A stretch of DNA of 64,000 bases from Oceanococcus sp964629015 (lineage in GTDB: Bacteria; Pseudomonadota; Gammaproteobacteria; Nevskiales; Oceanococcaceae). The stretch is taken from positions 62,001 through 126,000 of the forward strand of contig CAZVMN010000010.1 in assembly GCA_964629015.1 (NCBI GenBank). The letters are read 5' to 3'. The notes below the pieces were generated by a model. That model did not search any database and had not been told where the DNA came from. It worked only from the letters and a program-made list of their open reading frames with translations. A program made the position numbers and the translations under genes. Below are positions 1-7,343 of the stretch, piece after piece; the stretch's first letter is position 1; the number at the start of each line of letters is the position of its first letter.

Positions 1-1313
1 AGCCGGATACCTACCTGGCCAAACCATTCACCCGCGCCGTGTTGCAGGATCGTTTGCGTCGTCTGCAAAAGAAGAAATCGCATTTTCGGGAAATCGGTCG
101 CGCGGTGGAGAGGCGAGCTTTTTCGCGGGCCTGCCGCCTGTGTGATGACGCCATCGTGCGTTTGCCTCGCTACCGTATTGATCTGCTGCGGCTCAAGGCG
201 GACGCTTTGGCGCGCTTGGGTGATCACGCGGCTGCGGCTGCTGTGTGCCGTGAGGTCCTGGACGAGACAGTGACGCCATGGGCGCAGCTGGGTTTGGCCC
301 AGGCCTTGTTCTATCAGGGGCAGCTCGACGAGGCTGAAACCTTACTGCAAAGCGCTATTCAGGGGCGTGCTCATTTTGTTGCCGCATATGACCTGCTGGC
401 CAAGGTTCAGCGCAAGCGAGGTCACGCGGATCAGGCTGAAGCAACCTTGGCGCAGGCTGTCGCGCTGTCGCCCAAAAGTCCGCGTCGACAACGGGCACTG
501 GCGGAAGCGGCATTGGGCAACGAACATTTGGACATTGCCGAGCAAGCCTACCGACAGGCTATACGCGAAGGTCGCCACTCACAGTTCTCCGGTCCGGAAG
601 ATTTTGCCGGCCTGGCTCGCGTGCACCTGCGTGCCGGTGAGCCCGAACTGGCGGGTCGGACGATGGCGCGTATGCAGCGAGAGTATGCTCAGGCGGATCC
701 GTCCATACGTTTGCAGATGGCGGTGATCGAGGCCGATGTGGAGCAGGCGCGCGGCAACAGCAAAGCTCAGGCTGCGGCCGTTGCCCGTGCTGAGCAATTG
801 CTGACAGACCATGGCCAGGCTCTGAGTGCTGAACAGCGCATGATGTTGGCGGAAAGCTGTATGGCTTGCGGGCATACCGATGTGGCATCGGACCTGATTC
901 GTCAGGTCGTGCGCGGACATCATGAAGACGAGGCCATGCTTGAGCGGGCGCGTGTTTTGTTTGAGCAGGCGGATATGGCGGAGGAGGGTGCGCGTTTGAT
1001 TGATGGCGAACGTGCCGAAGTGATCCGTCTGAACAACGAAGCGGTTTCTTTGTCGCGTCAGGGTGATCTCAAAGCTGCGGTGTCCATGCTGCTGCAGGCG
1101 GCCCAGGCGATGCCCGATAACACCGTGATTACGCTCAACGCGGTGCAGGCCATCTTGCAACTGATGCGGCGTGAAGGGGCAAATTGGCGTTTGTTGCGTC
1201 AGGCTCAGAGCATGTTGGCCGCGGTGAGTATGCGGGCCAGTGGTCAACCTCGCTATCAGAAGCTGATCCGTTTGGTTCAGAACATGGAAGAGCAGCTCGA
1301 CACCGCCGCATAA
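1..1313 (+). CDS. Response regulator receiver-TPR protein, 3' part (5' truncated by window)
   Basis: The reading frame is open from base 3. Before the first possible GTG (39) it encodes a stretch ending in YLAKPF, the typical end of a CheY-like receiver domain with its conserved Lys-Pro. So this is the tail of a receiver domain followed by about 400 residues of helical repeats. The repeats have TPR character: alternating Ala/Leu/Gln-rich helix pairs, for example 'AYDLLAKVQRKRGHADQAEATLAQAVALSP' split over two helices. Receiver-TPR fusions are known in gammaproteobacteria and are thought to act through protein contacts, not DNA binding, because no output HTH is present. The true start lies upstream of the window. 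The gene ends TAA and is convergent with the DUF2239 gene 18 bases on. The partner kinase is not visible. Confidence 0.85.
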   Translation, partial: PDTYLAKPFTRAVLQDRLRRLQKKKSHFREIGRAVERRAFSRACRLCDDAIVRLPRYRIDLLRLKADALARLGDHAAAAAVCREVLDETVTPWAQLGLAQALFYQGQLDEAETLLQSAIQGRAHFVAAYDLLAKVQRKRGHADQAEATLAQAVALSPKSPRRQRALAEAALGNEHLDIAEQAYRQAIREGRHSQFSGPEDFAGLARVHLRAGEPELAGRTMARMQREYAQADPSIRLQMAVIEADVEQARGNSKAQAAAVARAEQLLTDHGQALSAEQRMMLAESCMACGHTDVASDLIRQVVRGHHEDEAMLERARVLFEQADMAEEGARLIDGERAEVIRLNNEAVSLSRQGDLKAAVSMLLQAAQAMPDNTVITLNAVQAILQLMRREGANWRLLRQAQSMLAAVSMRASGQPRYQKLIRLVQNMEEQLDTAA

Positions 1314-1331
1314 GGGCGCTGTCGAGCGATG

Positions 1332-1916
1332 TCAAAGATCAGCTTCCCACAGACGCAATGCGTGATCGCGTACGTCGCTGGGCCATGCCGCGATCAGCAT
1401 CTCAAAGCGCGCTTGATCGTCCTGATACAGGGCGCGGCTGGCGTCCTCAAAGTTCGTCAGATCGCCAGCGATGGCACTGATGAAATGGTAAACACGATCC
1501 CGGCGACGCCGCTTCTCGTCGGCGCCGGCGTTCTTGCGCCGCGCCTCGTCAACCAGCTTGCGTAGGGTTACCGATGCGCTGCCAGGCTGCTCGGCAAGCC
1601 ACTCCCAATGCCGCGGTAACAAGGTGATTTCACGCGAGACAACGCCAAGTTTGGGGCGCCCCCGTCCTCGTTTTCCTGCGCTGTTGTCCTGAGCCGGGTC
1701 GTCATGCGATGGCTCAAGTCGACGTGCGATGTCTTCATCAGATCCGCGCAAATCGAAGTCGATTTGACGACCGTTGCGATTGTCAAAGCTCAGGATCTGT
1801 ACGGTGGTGTTTTCAGCTTGCGCCCGTTTGACGGCCAAAGCGTTGTCCAGGGCGCTGCCTGAAACAAGAAGGTTGTGGTGAATGAAGCTGCTGTGAGTAG
1901 CCAGGGGCGTGCTCAT
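1332..1916 (-). CDS. DUF2239 family protein
   Basis: A 194-residue protein that I recognise as DUF2239 from its central basic GRGRPKLGV segment followed by SREITLLPRHWEWLAEQPG and a Lys/Arg-rich LRKLVDEARRK helix. No signal peptide or membrane segment is visible, so it should be cytoplasmic. The GRGRPK patch resembles an AT-hook, and together with the ribbon-like SREITLLP segment it hints at nucleic-acid contact; that is inference, since the family has no established function. It is a single-gene unit transcribed from a well-formed promoter (see 1943-1984) with two identical palindromic elements, so its expression is probably tightly repressed. The ATG at 1916 has only a weak ribosome site (AGAT). 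Confidence 0.85.
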   Translation of the reverse strand: MSTPLATHSSFIHHNLLVSGSALDNALAVKRAQAENTTVQILSFDNRNGRQIDFDLRGSDEDIARRLEPSHDDPAQDNSAGKRGRGRPKLGVVSREITLLPRHWEWLAEQPGSASVTLRKLVDEARRKNAGADEKRRRRDRVYHFISAIAGDLTNFEDASRALYQDDQARFEMLIAAWPSDVRDHALRLWEADL

Positions 1917-1942
1917 GTGAATCTCGATTTGTCATGAGCCTA

Positions 1943-1984
1943 AATAATACCCGGGTAAAAAATTAATCGCAATAATACCCGGGT
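1943..1984 (-). promoter_or_regulatory. Promoter of the DUF2239 gene with two identical palindromic operators
   Basis: Two exact 14-base copies of AATAATACCCGGGT lie at 1943-1956 and 1971-1984, 28 bases apart, each containing the palindrome ACCCGGGT. Read on the minus strand, TTGCGA (1972-1967) and TATTAT (1949-1944) are separated by 17 bases and make a good sigma-70 promoter. The downstream repeat overlaps the -10 and the upstream repeat abuts the -35. This placement is what one expects of a repressor operator. The binding protein is not identifiable from the sequence. Confidence 0.7.
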
Positions 1985-2485
1985 TTAATAAGTGACGGTC
2001 ACGATGATGGTGTCGCTGTAGCTGCCTGCACTGACAATCTGGCTGGGCGGTATATATCCAAACACGTTGCGCACGGCTGACACGGTGGCGCAGCCCAGGC
2101 CCAACACGCACAAAGGCACAATGAGCGTTCCCTCGAGGGTTTGGCCGCTGATGCCATCACCCAAGACTGTGGTGTGCACAAAGTTGGTGTAGAGGTTGTA
2201 ATGCAGATCGTCCGTGCCTTGGGTCATGCTTCGATCATTGATGTCACCGGATCCGCCAGCGTCGAAACTGATGCTGTAGTTGACGGTGTCACCAAGACCA
2301 ATGAACGCGTTTTCTTGGCAACTGACGGTGACGGTGGATTGGCTGCTGGTGCCAAAAATATACAGGTGATCGTAGTTGCCGAGGTTCAACGGTGTGGCGC
2401 TGACCAAACAACTCGCGGCGGCCAAAACGGCGCCGGGCACAGCGAGCCCCGCGAGGCCGAACGCAATGCGTATCAGTGACGGCAT
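1985..2485 (-). CDS. Spore coat U (SCPU) domain pilus subunit, probable tip/minor subunit
   Basis: A 166-residue secreted protein with a signal peptide (MPSLIRIAFGLAGLAVPGAVLA, split at AVLA-A) followed by one SCPU domain: an early Cys (ASCLVSATPLNLGNYD) and a second Cys after the STVTVS strand form the family's disulfide pair, and the chain ends in the VTVTY donor/groove strand. A longer frame begins at 2566, but the signal peptide fixes the start at 2485. It is the last gene of the pilus operon, and its ATG overlaps the usher stop by 13 bases. In archaic (Csu-type) pili the gene after the usher encodes the tip adhesin. Csu tips have two domains while this has one, so 'tip' is inferred from position. 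Confidence 0.82.
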   Translation of the reverse strand: MPSLIRIAFGLAGLAVPGAVLAAASCLVSATPLNLGNYDHLYIFGTSSQSTVTVSCQENAFIGLGDTVNYSISFDAGGSGDINDRSMTQGTDDLHYNLYTNFVHTTVLGDGISGQTLEGTLIVPLCVLGLGCATVSAVRNVFGYIPPSQIVSAGSYSDTIIVTVTY

Positions 2486-4782
2486 GGCACGGCTCCCAGA
2501 TTGGGTTGAAGTTCGTCGCGCAATTGTGCGCGGTCGATCTTGAATTGGCACTGACCCTTGTCCCAATAGGCGGTGAATTGCTCGTTGTCGTCGCGGAGTT
2601 CAACATAGCTATTGCCGTCGGAGCCGACGAAAAAGCGGGCGTTGTCGCGATCACGATAAATCACCGCGCCAGCTGGCACTGTTGAGAAAGGATCGCGCAT
2701 CAAGCGCAGCTCAATGCCGATGTCGGTGGAGATGGGGATGTCTACCAACACACCGGAAAAGGCGCTGGGTGTGAAGCGGACTCCGGCATCCTCAATCAAG
2801 CTGTCAAGTGGCAGGTCGAGGGGATCGACGCGCACTTCGTTGGCTTGGTAGGCGATGAGTTGCGGCATGATGGCTAGACCGCGTTTGTTGGTGCGGGCGA
2901 CGATGCGATTGTGCACATACACCGGTACATCGGCGTGTTCCTGAACCCGAACCAGGGCATAGCTGCCACCCAGTGGTCGTGCGCTGAATGCATGACCTTC
3001 GATCATGCCGATCGCGCCTTGAAGACCCGCTTGCAGGGATTCACCGAAGCGATCCGACTGACCGCGTGCACGCAGCTGCGCCTGGCTGTAGCGCCCGGTG
3101 TATTGGCCGACCCAGGTGTCGCCATTGTCTTCATGCAGATTGTGCACTTCGAATTGGTGGCCGAGATCGTGTGGGGTGCGGTATTGGTAACTGGAAAACG
3201 TTTGCGTTTGCTCGCCGCTGCGCGTGGATACCGCGACACGCTGGCTGTGATTGGGTGACCAGCTCAAGCCGGCGTAGATCCCTTCATCATCATTGGATTG
3301 ACTGTCGAAGTTGCGAAACGCACCACCGTAGAAGCTGAAGTGTCCGACAGCGGTGCGAAATGCGCGACTCAGGCGCAGGTTGTGGCGCTCGAATTCGTCG
3401 CTGCTGCTGCGTCGCCGGTACAGGGTGTCGACGGCGATCGTCCACAGTCCCAGATTGATCCCCGCGCGGGTCAGTATTTGACGTTGCAGGGGCAACGGGC
3501 TGACATCGTCGTGGTCCATATCGGTGGATAGCGCCTGAGCACCGGCGAAAAGGCGGTGCCAGCGCCAGGAAAAGCCAAGGCGCCCAAAGGGAACATGGGC
3601 TCCTGAACGGAGTTGTGCGGCGCCGGCGCTGGTGGTCACCGTGACGGGCCAATCAAACGCTTGAAACACATAGCGCAACTCGGCTTGTTTGTGATCTTGG
3701 GCCACAACCGCACGTGTTTCGATTGTGGCGAAATCGGTGACCCCGTAGCGCACCAGTGCTTGAGCTTGTGGCTCGCTGTACTCGAAGCTTTCCACGCCGA
3801 AATCTTCACGGCGCCAGCCAGCAGACAGGTCGAAGTCCCACAGACCCTGACGCAGAAGTCCGGGGTCCACGTAATAGTTGACCTGCTGCACGACCTGTTC
3901 GCCCAGCACGTTGGTGAGCCGCAGTTCCGCGGTTCCGGCTCCGGTCAGTATCGGCGCTTCATTGAGTTCGAAGGGGCCGGGTTCCGCCTGCAGGCGCGAG
4001 CGACGTACGCCGTTGATGAACAACTCCACATCTGAGGGCACATCGGCGAGACCCGTGATGACGGGGGTCGCGAAGGTTACCTCTCCAGGGTGGATGGCAA
4101 ATTCTTTTTTCCACTGCAAGCCAGCCACGCGATAACGCGTGCCAAAGGCATCCGCCGCACTGATGACATCGCCGGCATTGAGTCGCCAAGCGTGCTGCAC
4201 GATGTCTTTGGTCCAGGTGGTTTCCAGGCGCAGCCAGCTCGGTCCGCTGACTGGGTCATCGCGCCAGCTCAGTCCGTTGAGCACGCTACCAAAGCGTCCG
4301 AAAGCGGTGAGATGCAGGAACGCACTGGCGCTGGTGTCGGCGCTGGATTGGTGTGCGGCGAGCAAGTCGTAATTGATGTGAGCGCCGAAACTGCGGGGAC
4401 GTAGCGGTGGGGTGGACCGATGTGCTCCGAGCGTGAGTTGCTGGCGGGGTAATGCGCTGGCATCGATGCTGACCGCAAGTTGCCCATCGCTGGCATCCCA
4501 CTGCGCCTCGACACCGCGAATGCTGGTCAGCGCGACGAAGGGGCTGTCATCGAAATAGCGCACCACCTGACTGGCATGGTCAAGCAGGCCCCACTCTCGC
4601 AATGTGGCTTCCTCGACCCAGATTATCTCGCGCTCCGGCATGGTCACAATGAGCACGCTCCCGCGTGGCTGACCGTTCAGGCTGGCTTTTGCCCAGGCGT
4701 AGTTGGGCATATCCGTGTTGGCGCGCGCGCTGAGCGTCAGACCAAGGAGGGCCAGCGCGACCAGGCGAGCGATTCGACCCAT
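2473..4782 (-). CDS. Archaic chaperone-usher pilus outer-membrane usher
   Basis: A 769-residue usher of the FimD/CsuD type that forms the outer-membrane pore through which chaperone-bound subunits are polymerised. Seen: a signal peptide (LVALALLGLTLSARA), an N-terminal periplasmic domain, a long barrel region with aromatic-rich strands (NYDLLAAHQSS, LSWRDDPVSGPSWLRLE), a plug-type segment (FINGVRRSRLQAEPGPFELN) and C-terminal domains ending near LGAVPCRH. A frame extends to 4827, but ATG 4782 carries a ribosome site (GAAGG) about ten bases upstream and places the signal peptide at the N-terminus; it lies 4 bases after the chaperone stop. Length suits the archaic branch, which is shorter than FimD. 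Confidence 0.92.
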   Translation of the reverse strand: MGRIARLVALALLGLTLSARANTDMPNYAWAKASLNGQPRGSVLIVTMPEREIIWVEEATLREWGLLDHASQVVRYFDDSPFVALTSIRGVEAQWDASDGQLAVSIDASALPRQQLTLGAHRSTPPLRPRSFGAHINYDLLAAHQSSADTSASAFLHLTAFGRFGSVLNGLSWRDDPVSGPSWLRLETTWTKDIVQHAWRLNAGDVISAADAFGTRYRVAGLQWKKEFAIHPGEVTFATPVITGLADVPSDVELFINGVRRSRLQAEPGPFELNEAPILTGAGTAELRLTNVLGEQVVQQVNYYVDPGLLRQGLWDFDLSAGWRREDFGVESFEYSEPQAQALVRYGVTDFATIETRAVVAQDHKQAELRYVFQAFDWPVTVTTSAGAAQLRSGAHVPFGRLGFSWRWHRLFAGAQALSTDMDHDDVSPLPLQRQILTRAGINLGLWTIAVDTLYRRRSSSDEFERHNLRLSRAFRTAVGHFSFYGGAFRNFDSQSNDDEGIYAGLSWSPNHSQRVAVSTRSGEQTQTFSSYQYRTPHDLGHQFEVHNLHEDNGDTWVGQYTGRYSQAQLRARGQSDRFGESLQAGLQGAIGMIEGHAFSARPLGGSYALVRVQEHADVPVYVHNRIVARTNKRGLAIMPQLIAYQANEVRVDPLDLPLDSLIEDAGVRFTPSAFSGVLVDIPISTDIGIELRLMRDPFSTVPAGAVIYRDRDNARFFVGSDGNSYVELRDDNEQFTAYWDKGQCQFKIDRAQLRDELQPNLGAVPCRH

Positions 4783-4786
4783 CGCA

Positions 4787-5494
4787 TCATGGCCTTCGCA
4801 CAAGCGCTTGTTGGTGTTTGCCCGCATGATCCTTGTATACCAGACTGGCTGAGCTGGGATTGACGTCAGCGGGTAGCGGCCAGTGATACTGCGATCCGCT
4901 CAGCAAGTAGCCTACCTTTGGTAGCGTCACCGGCCATTGTTTTTTGCCATCAATGAGCGAGGCCTCATGCAGCTGTATGTGCGCGTTTCCGCTATTGATC
5001 AGGACCATCTGGCCTCGCTGATGGCGAACATCCAATTTGCCCTTGCAAGCCGTCTGGTTGTGCACAAACGCCGGCAGCAACATGCGCGTGCGAAAGTTGA
5101 CCGGTGCTGATCGCTGTTGGGTCTTGGGCGCGACTTCCGTGATTTCGATGCGGTAGCTGCTTTCGCAGGCGGCATCCGGGCGCTGCCGTATCCCCACGCG
5201 CACCGAGCGCCTCTGGCCGGCTGCAATTTCGCTGATCGGCGGTGTGACCAGGAGGTCGCGACTGGCAACGAGCTTTTCCTCATTGTCTTGCTGTGACCAA
5301 CGAAGAACTTTGATCTCCACCACCACAGGACGTTCGCCGGCGTTGCTCAGGCGCAGTTCCTGAACACGCACGCCAGGTTTGAAGTTGAGCTTGATCGGCG
5401 AGACCTGCAGGCCAAGCGCCAGCGCGCCAGTCGGGGCCAGCAGCAGGCTACATAGCAGGACCGCGCCAACCAACGAGGGGGCGCGGGACAACAT
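4787..5494 (-). CDS. Pilus periplasmic chaperone (PapD-like)
   Basis: A 235-residue periplasmic chaperone that caps pilus subunits by donor-strand complementation. It has a signal peptide (LLLAPTGALA), an N-terminal Ig-like domain starting LQVSPIKLNFKPG, the conserved Arg/Lys region (RRSVRVGIRQR), and a second domain whose Cys pair (AACESS, QTACKG) is typical of archaic chaperones. The start overlaps the pilin stop (TAATG) and the stop lies 4 bases before the usher, so translation is coupled through the operon. Confidence 0.9.
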   Translation of the reverse strand: MLSRAPSLVGAVLLCSLLLAPTGALALGLQVSPIKLNFKPGVRVQELRLSNAGERPVVVEIKVLRWSQQDNEEKLVASRDLLVTPPISEIAAGQRRSVRVGIRQRPDAACESSYRIEITEVAPKTQQRSAPVNFRTRMLLPAFVHNQTACKGKLDVRHQRGQMVLINSGNAHIQLHEASLIDGKKQWPVTLPKVGYLLSGSQYHWPLPADVNPSSASLVYKDHAGKHQQALVRRP

Positions 5495-5988
5495 TAGTAG
5501 GTGAGCGTGACGGTGATGGTGTCAGTGTAACTTCCGGCTTCCACATTCTGGCCCGAGGGGATTTGTCCGTAGACTACAGTAGGAATGTCCAGACCTGTGC
5601 CCAGCAGCGACACTTCATCGCCGTCGCCGACCGTACCCCAAGGGATCAGACCCGCGACGTCCTGGGTCAACTGGTAAGCCAAGGTTTCGCTGTTAGGCCC
5701 ATCCATCACACGACTGCTGACATTCGCTGCGCCGCCAAAATCGAGTGACAAGGTGTAGGGCGTGGCCAGCGTGCAGTTGCTGGTGATGGTTGTGGTTCCC
5801 AGCGTGCCGAGCACGGCGTCGTAATTGCCAAAGGCCAAATCGGCGGCCGAGACCGAACACGCTGCGGTGACGGTGGCGGTCACATCGAAGGTGGTGGTTT
5901 CGTCTGCAGCGAACACACTCCCCGAGGCCGCCGCAACCAGACCGGCGAGCCACAGCCGAGGCGAATTTATCATTGAGGTCGCTTTCAT
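5494..5988 (-). CDS. Major pilin, spore coat U (SCPU) domain
   Basis: A 164-residue secreted subunit with a signal peptide (LAGLVAAASGSVFA) and one SCPU domain: AACSVSAADLAFGNYD near the N-terminus, a second Cys in TSNCTLATPY, and a closing TITVTLTY strand. This is the first gene of the four-gene operon and matches the CsuA/B position, so it is probably the shaft subunit. An RBS (AAGGAT) precedes the ATG. A perfect TTGACA hexamer lies upstream on the same strand (6039-6034), but no convincing -10 sits at the right distance. Confidence 0.88.
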   Translation of the reverse strand: MKATSMINSPRLWLAGLVAAASGSVFAADETTTFDVTATVTAACSVSAADLAFGNYDAVLGTLGTTTITSNCTLATPYTLSLDFGGAANVSSRVMDGPNSETLAYQLTQDVAGLIPWGTVGDGDEVSLLGTGLDIPTVVYGQIPSGQNVEAGSYTDTITVTLTY

Positions 5989-6084
5989 GGCGGCATCCTT
6001 TTGTGGAATTTTCCGCGATCATGGCCTAGCGATTGTCAAAGAAACGTTAACCCCGGCGGTCGGCTGGCCAGAGGTGGCTGTCAA

Positions 6085-7134
6085 CTATCCGGCGCTGGAC
6101 ATCATCCAGCCGCGGGGATCGGAATCACGTCCTTCCTGAATGCCCAGCAGCGCCGTTTTGAAGCGCGCTGCACAGACATCGACATCCTGTAGCTCGGAGA
6201 TGCGATCACCGTCGGCCAGCACGGCAATCGGATTGACGATGGCGGCGGTACCGCAGGCGAACAACTCGCTACAGCGTCCGCTTTCGATGTCATCCAGCAA
6301 GGTGTTCACATCGATCGGCTGCTCCACCGCATCCATGCCCAGATCTTTAGCCAGGGTCAGCAGGGTTGCTCGGGTGATGCCGGGAAGAATGGTCCCGTTC
6401 AAAGCGGGTGACCACAGCGCGCCGTCAATGATGGCGCAGATGTTCATGGCCGAAAGTTCTTCAATGGTTCGGCGCTCGACCGGGTCCAGCCACAAAGGTT
6501 GGTCGTAACCGCGTTCGACACAACGGCGTGTGGCCTGGATCGAGCTGGCATAGTTGCCACCGGCTTTCACATCGCCGGTACCTCCCACGGCGGCGCGACA
6601 GGCTTCACGCTCAACCAGCACCCGAATCGGCTTGGCGAAGTAGGCGGCCGAGGGGCTGCACACAATGGCGAAGCGAAAATTGTCGGAGCCGGCCAGCGGA
6701 TATTGCGTGTCCATGCCATAGAGCATCGGGCGCAGGTACAGCGATTCGCCGCTGCTGCGTGGGATCAATGGCTTCATCGCCTGCGTGACCGTCTTGACGC
6801 CTCTCAGGAACAGCGCCTCGGGCACTTGTGGCATGCACAAACGCTGCGCCGAGCGTGACATGCGTTTGGCATTTTCGTCGGCGCGGAACAGCGCCGGTTC
6901 GTCTTGTTCAACCCAGAAGGCTTTGAGGCCTTCAAAGCATTGCTGGGCAAACTGTAGCGATGTGGCTGCGGGATTCAGGGCGATGGGCTCGTAGACCATC
7001 AATTCCCCCTGCTGCCAGTGGCCGTCGATGTAATCGGCGACAAACATCACCGGACCGGTGACGCGACCAAATCCAAGCGGCTCGGGAAGCTGAAAGTTGC
7101 GGATGGCGGTGGACAGAGAGGAGGGCAAATTCAT
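6085..7134 (-). CDS. ilvE: Branched-chain amino acid aminotransferase
   Basis: A 349-residue fold-type IV PLP aminotransferase that makes Leu, Ile and Val from their 2-oxo acids using glutamate. The catalytic Lys is K190 in GDVKAGGNYA. The FEGLKAF segment near residue 67, the LYLRPMLYG segment and the C-terminal ELFACGTAAIVNPI segment (cofactor phosphate binding) place it in the longer BCAT branch found in many proteobacteria. It is a single gene, separated from the upstream efflux operon by 209 bases that contain two adjoining perfect hairpins. No leader peptide or T-box is seen. Confidence 0.93.
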   Translation of the reverse strand: MNLPSSLSTAIRNFQLPEPLGFGRVTGPVMFVADYIDGHWQQGELMVYEPIALNPAATSLQFAQQCFEGLKAFWVEQDEPALFRADENAKRMSRSAQRLCMPQVPEALFLRGVKTVTQAMKPLIPRSSGESLYLRPMLYGMDTQYPLAGSDNFRFAIVCSPSAAYFAKPIRVLVEREACRAAVGGTGDVKAGGNYASSIQATRRCVERGYDQPLWLDPVERRTIEELSAMNICAIIDGALWSPALNGTILPGITRATLLTLAKDLGMDAVEQPIDVNTLLDDIESGRCSELFACGTAAIVNPIAVLADGDRISELQDVDVCAARFKTALLGIQEGRDSDPRGWMMSSAG

Positions 7135-7215
7135 GGAGTTCTAGTTCTTTTAGCGGTGAGCTTGGTTATGCAGCGCGGCGCGACCACGTTGCGGCTGATC
7201 CTCCCTACAGCGGGA

Positions 7216-7268
7216 TCGACCGACAGGGCATCCTGCCCTGGCGGTCGAGACGTGCATCCATGCACGTC
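7216..7268. repeat. Two adjoining perfect inverted repeats (REP/BIME-like)
   Basis: Arm 1: TCGACCG-a-CAGGGC (7216-7229), loop ATCCT, then GCCCTG-g-CGGTCGA (7235-7248). It begins with no gap before arm 2: GACGTGCAT, loop CC, ATGCACGTC (7249-7268). Neither is followed by a U-run in either direction, so they are not classic terminators. They sit between the stop of an RND gene and the start of ilvE on the same strand. The double-hairpin form is typical of dispersed intergenic repeats; I found no second copy in this window. Confidence 0.65.
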
Positions 7269-7343
7269 CCCTGCGGGTCTGGTCCGCTTTCTGTCGGGCC
7301 TCCACTCATGTCGCACCACACTGCAAAACCAAGCGTCGTGGCG

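Noticed and set aside
6034..6039. A perfect TTGACA upstream of the pilin gene
   Set aside because: No acceptable -10 lies 15-19 bases downstream, so I did not call a promoter.
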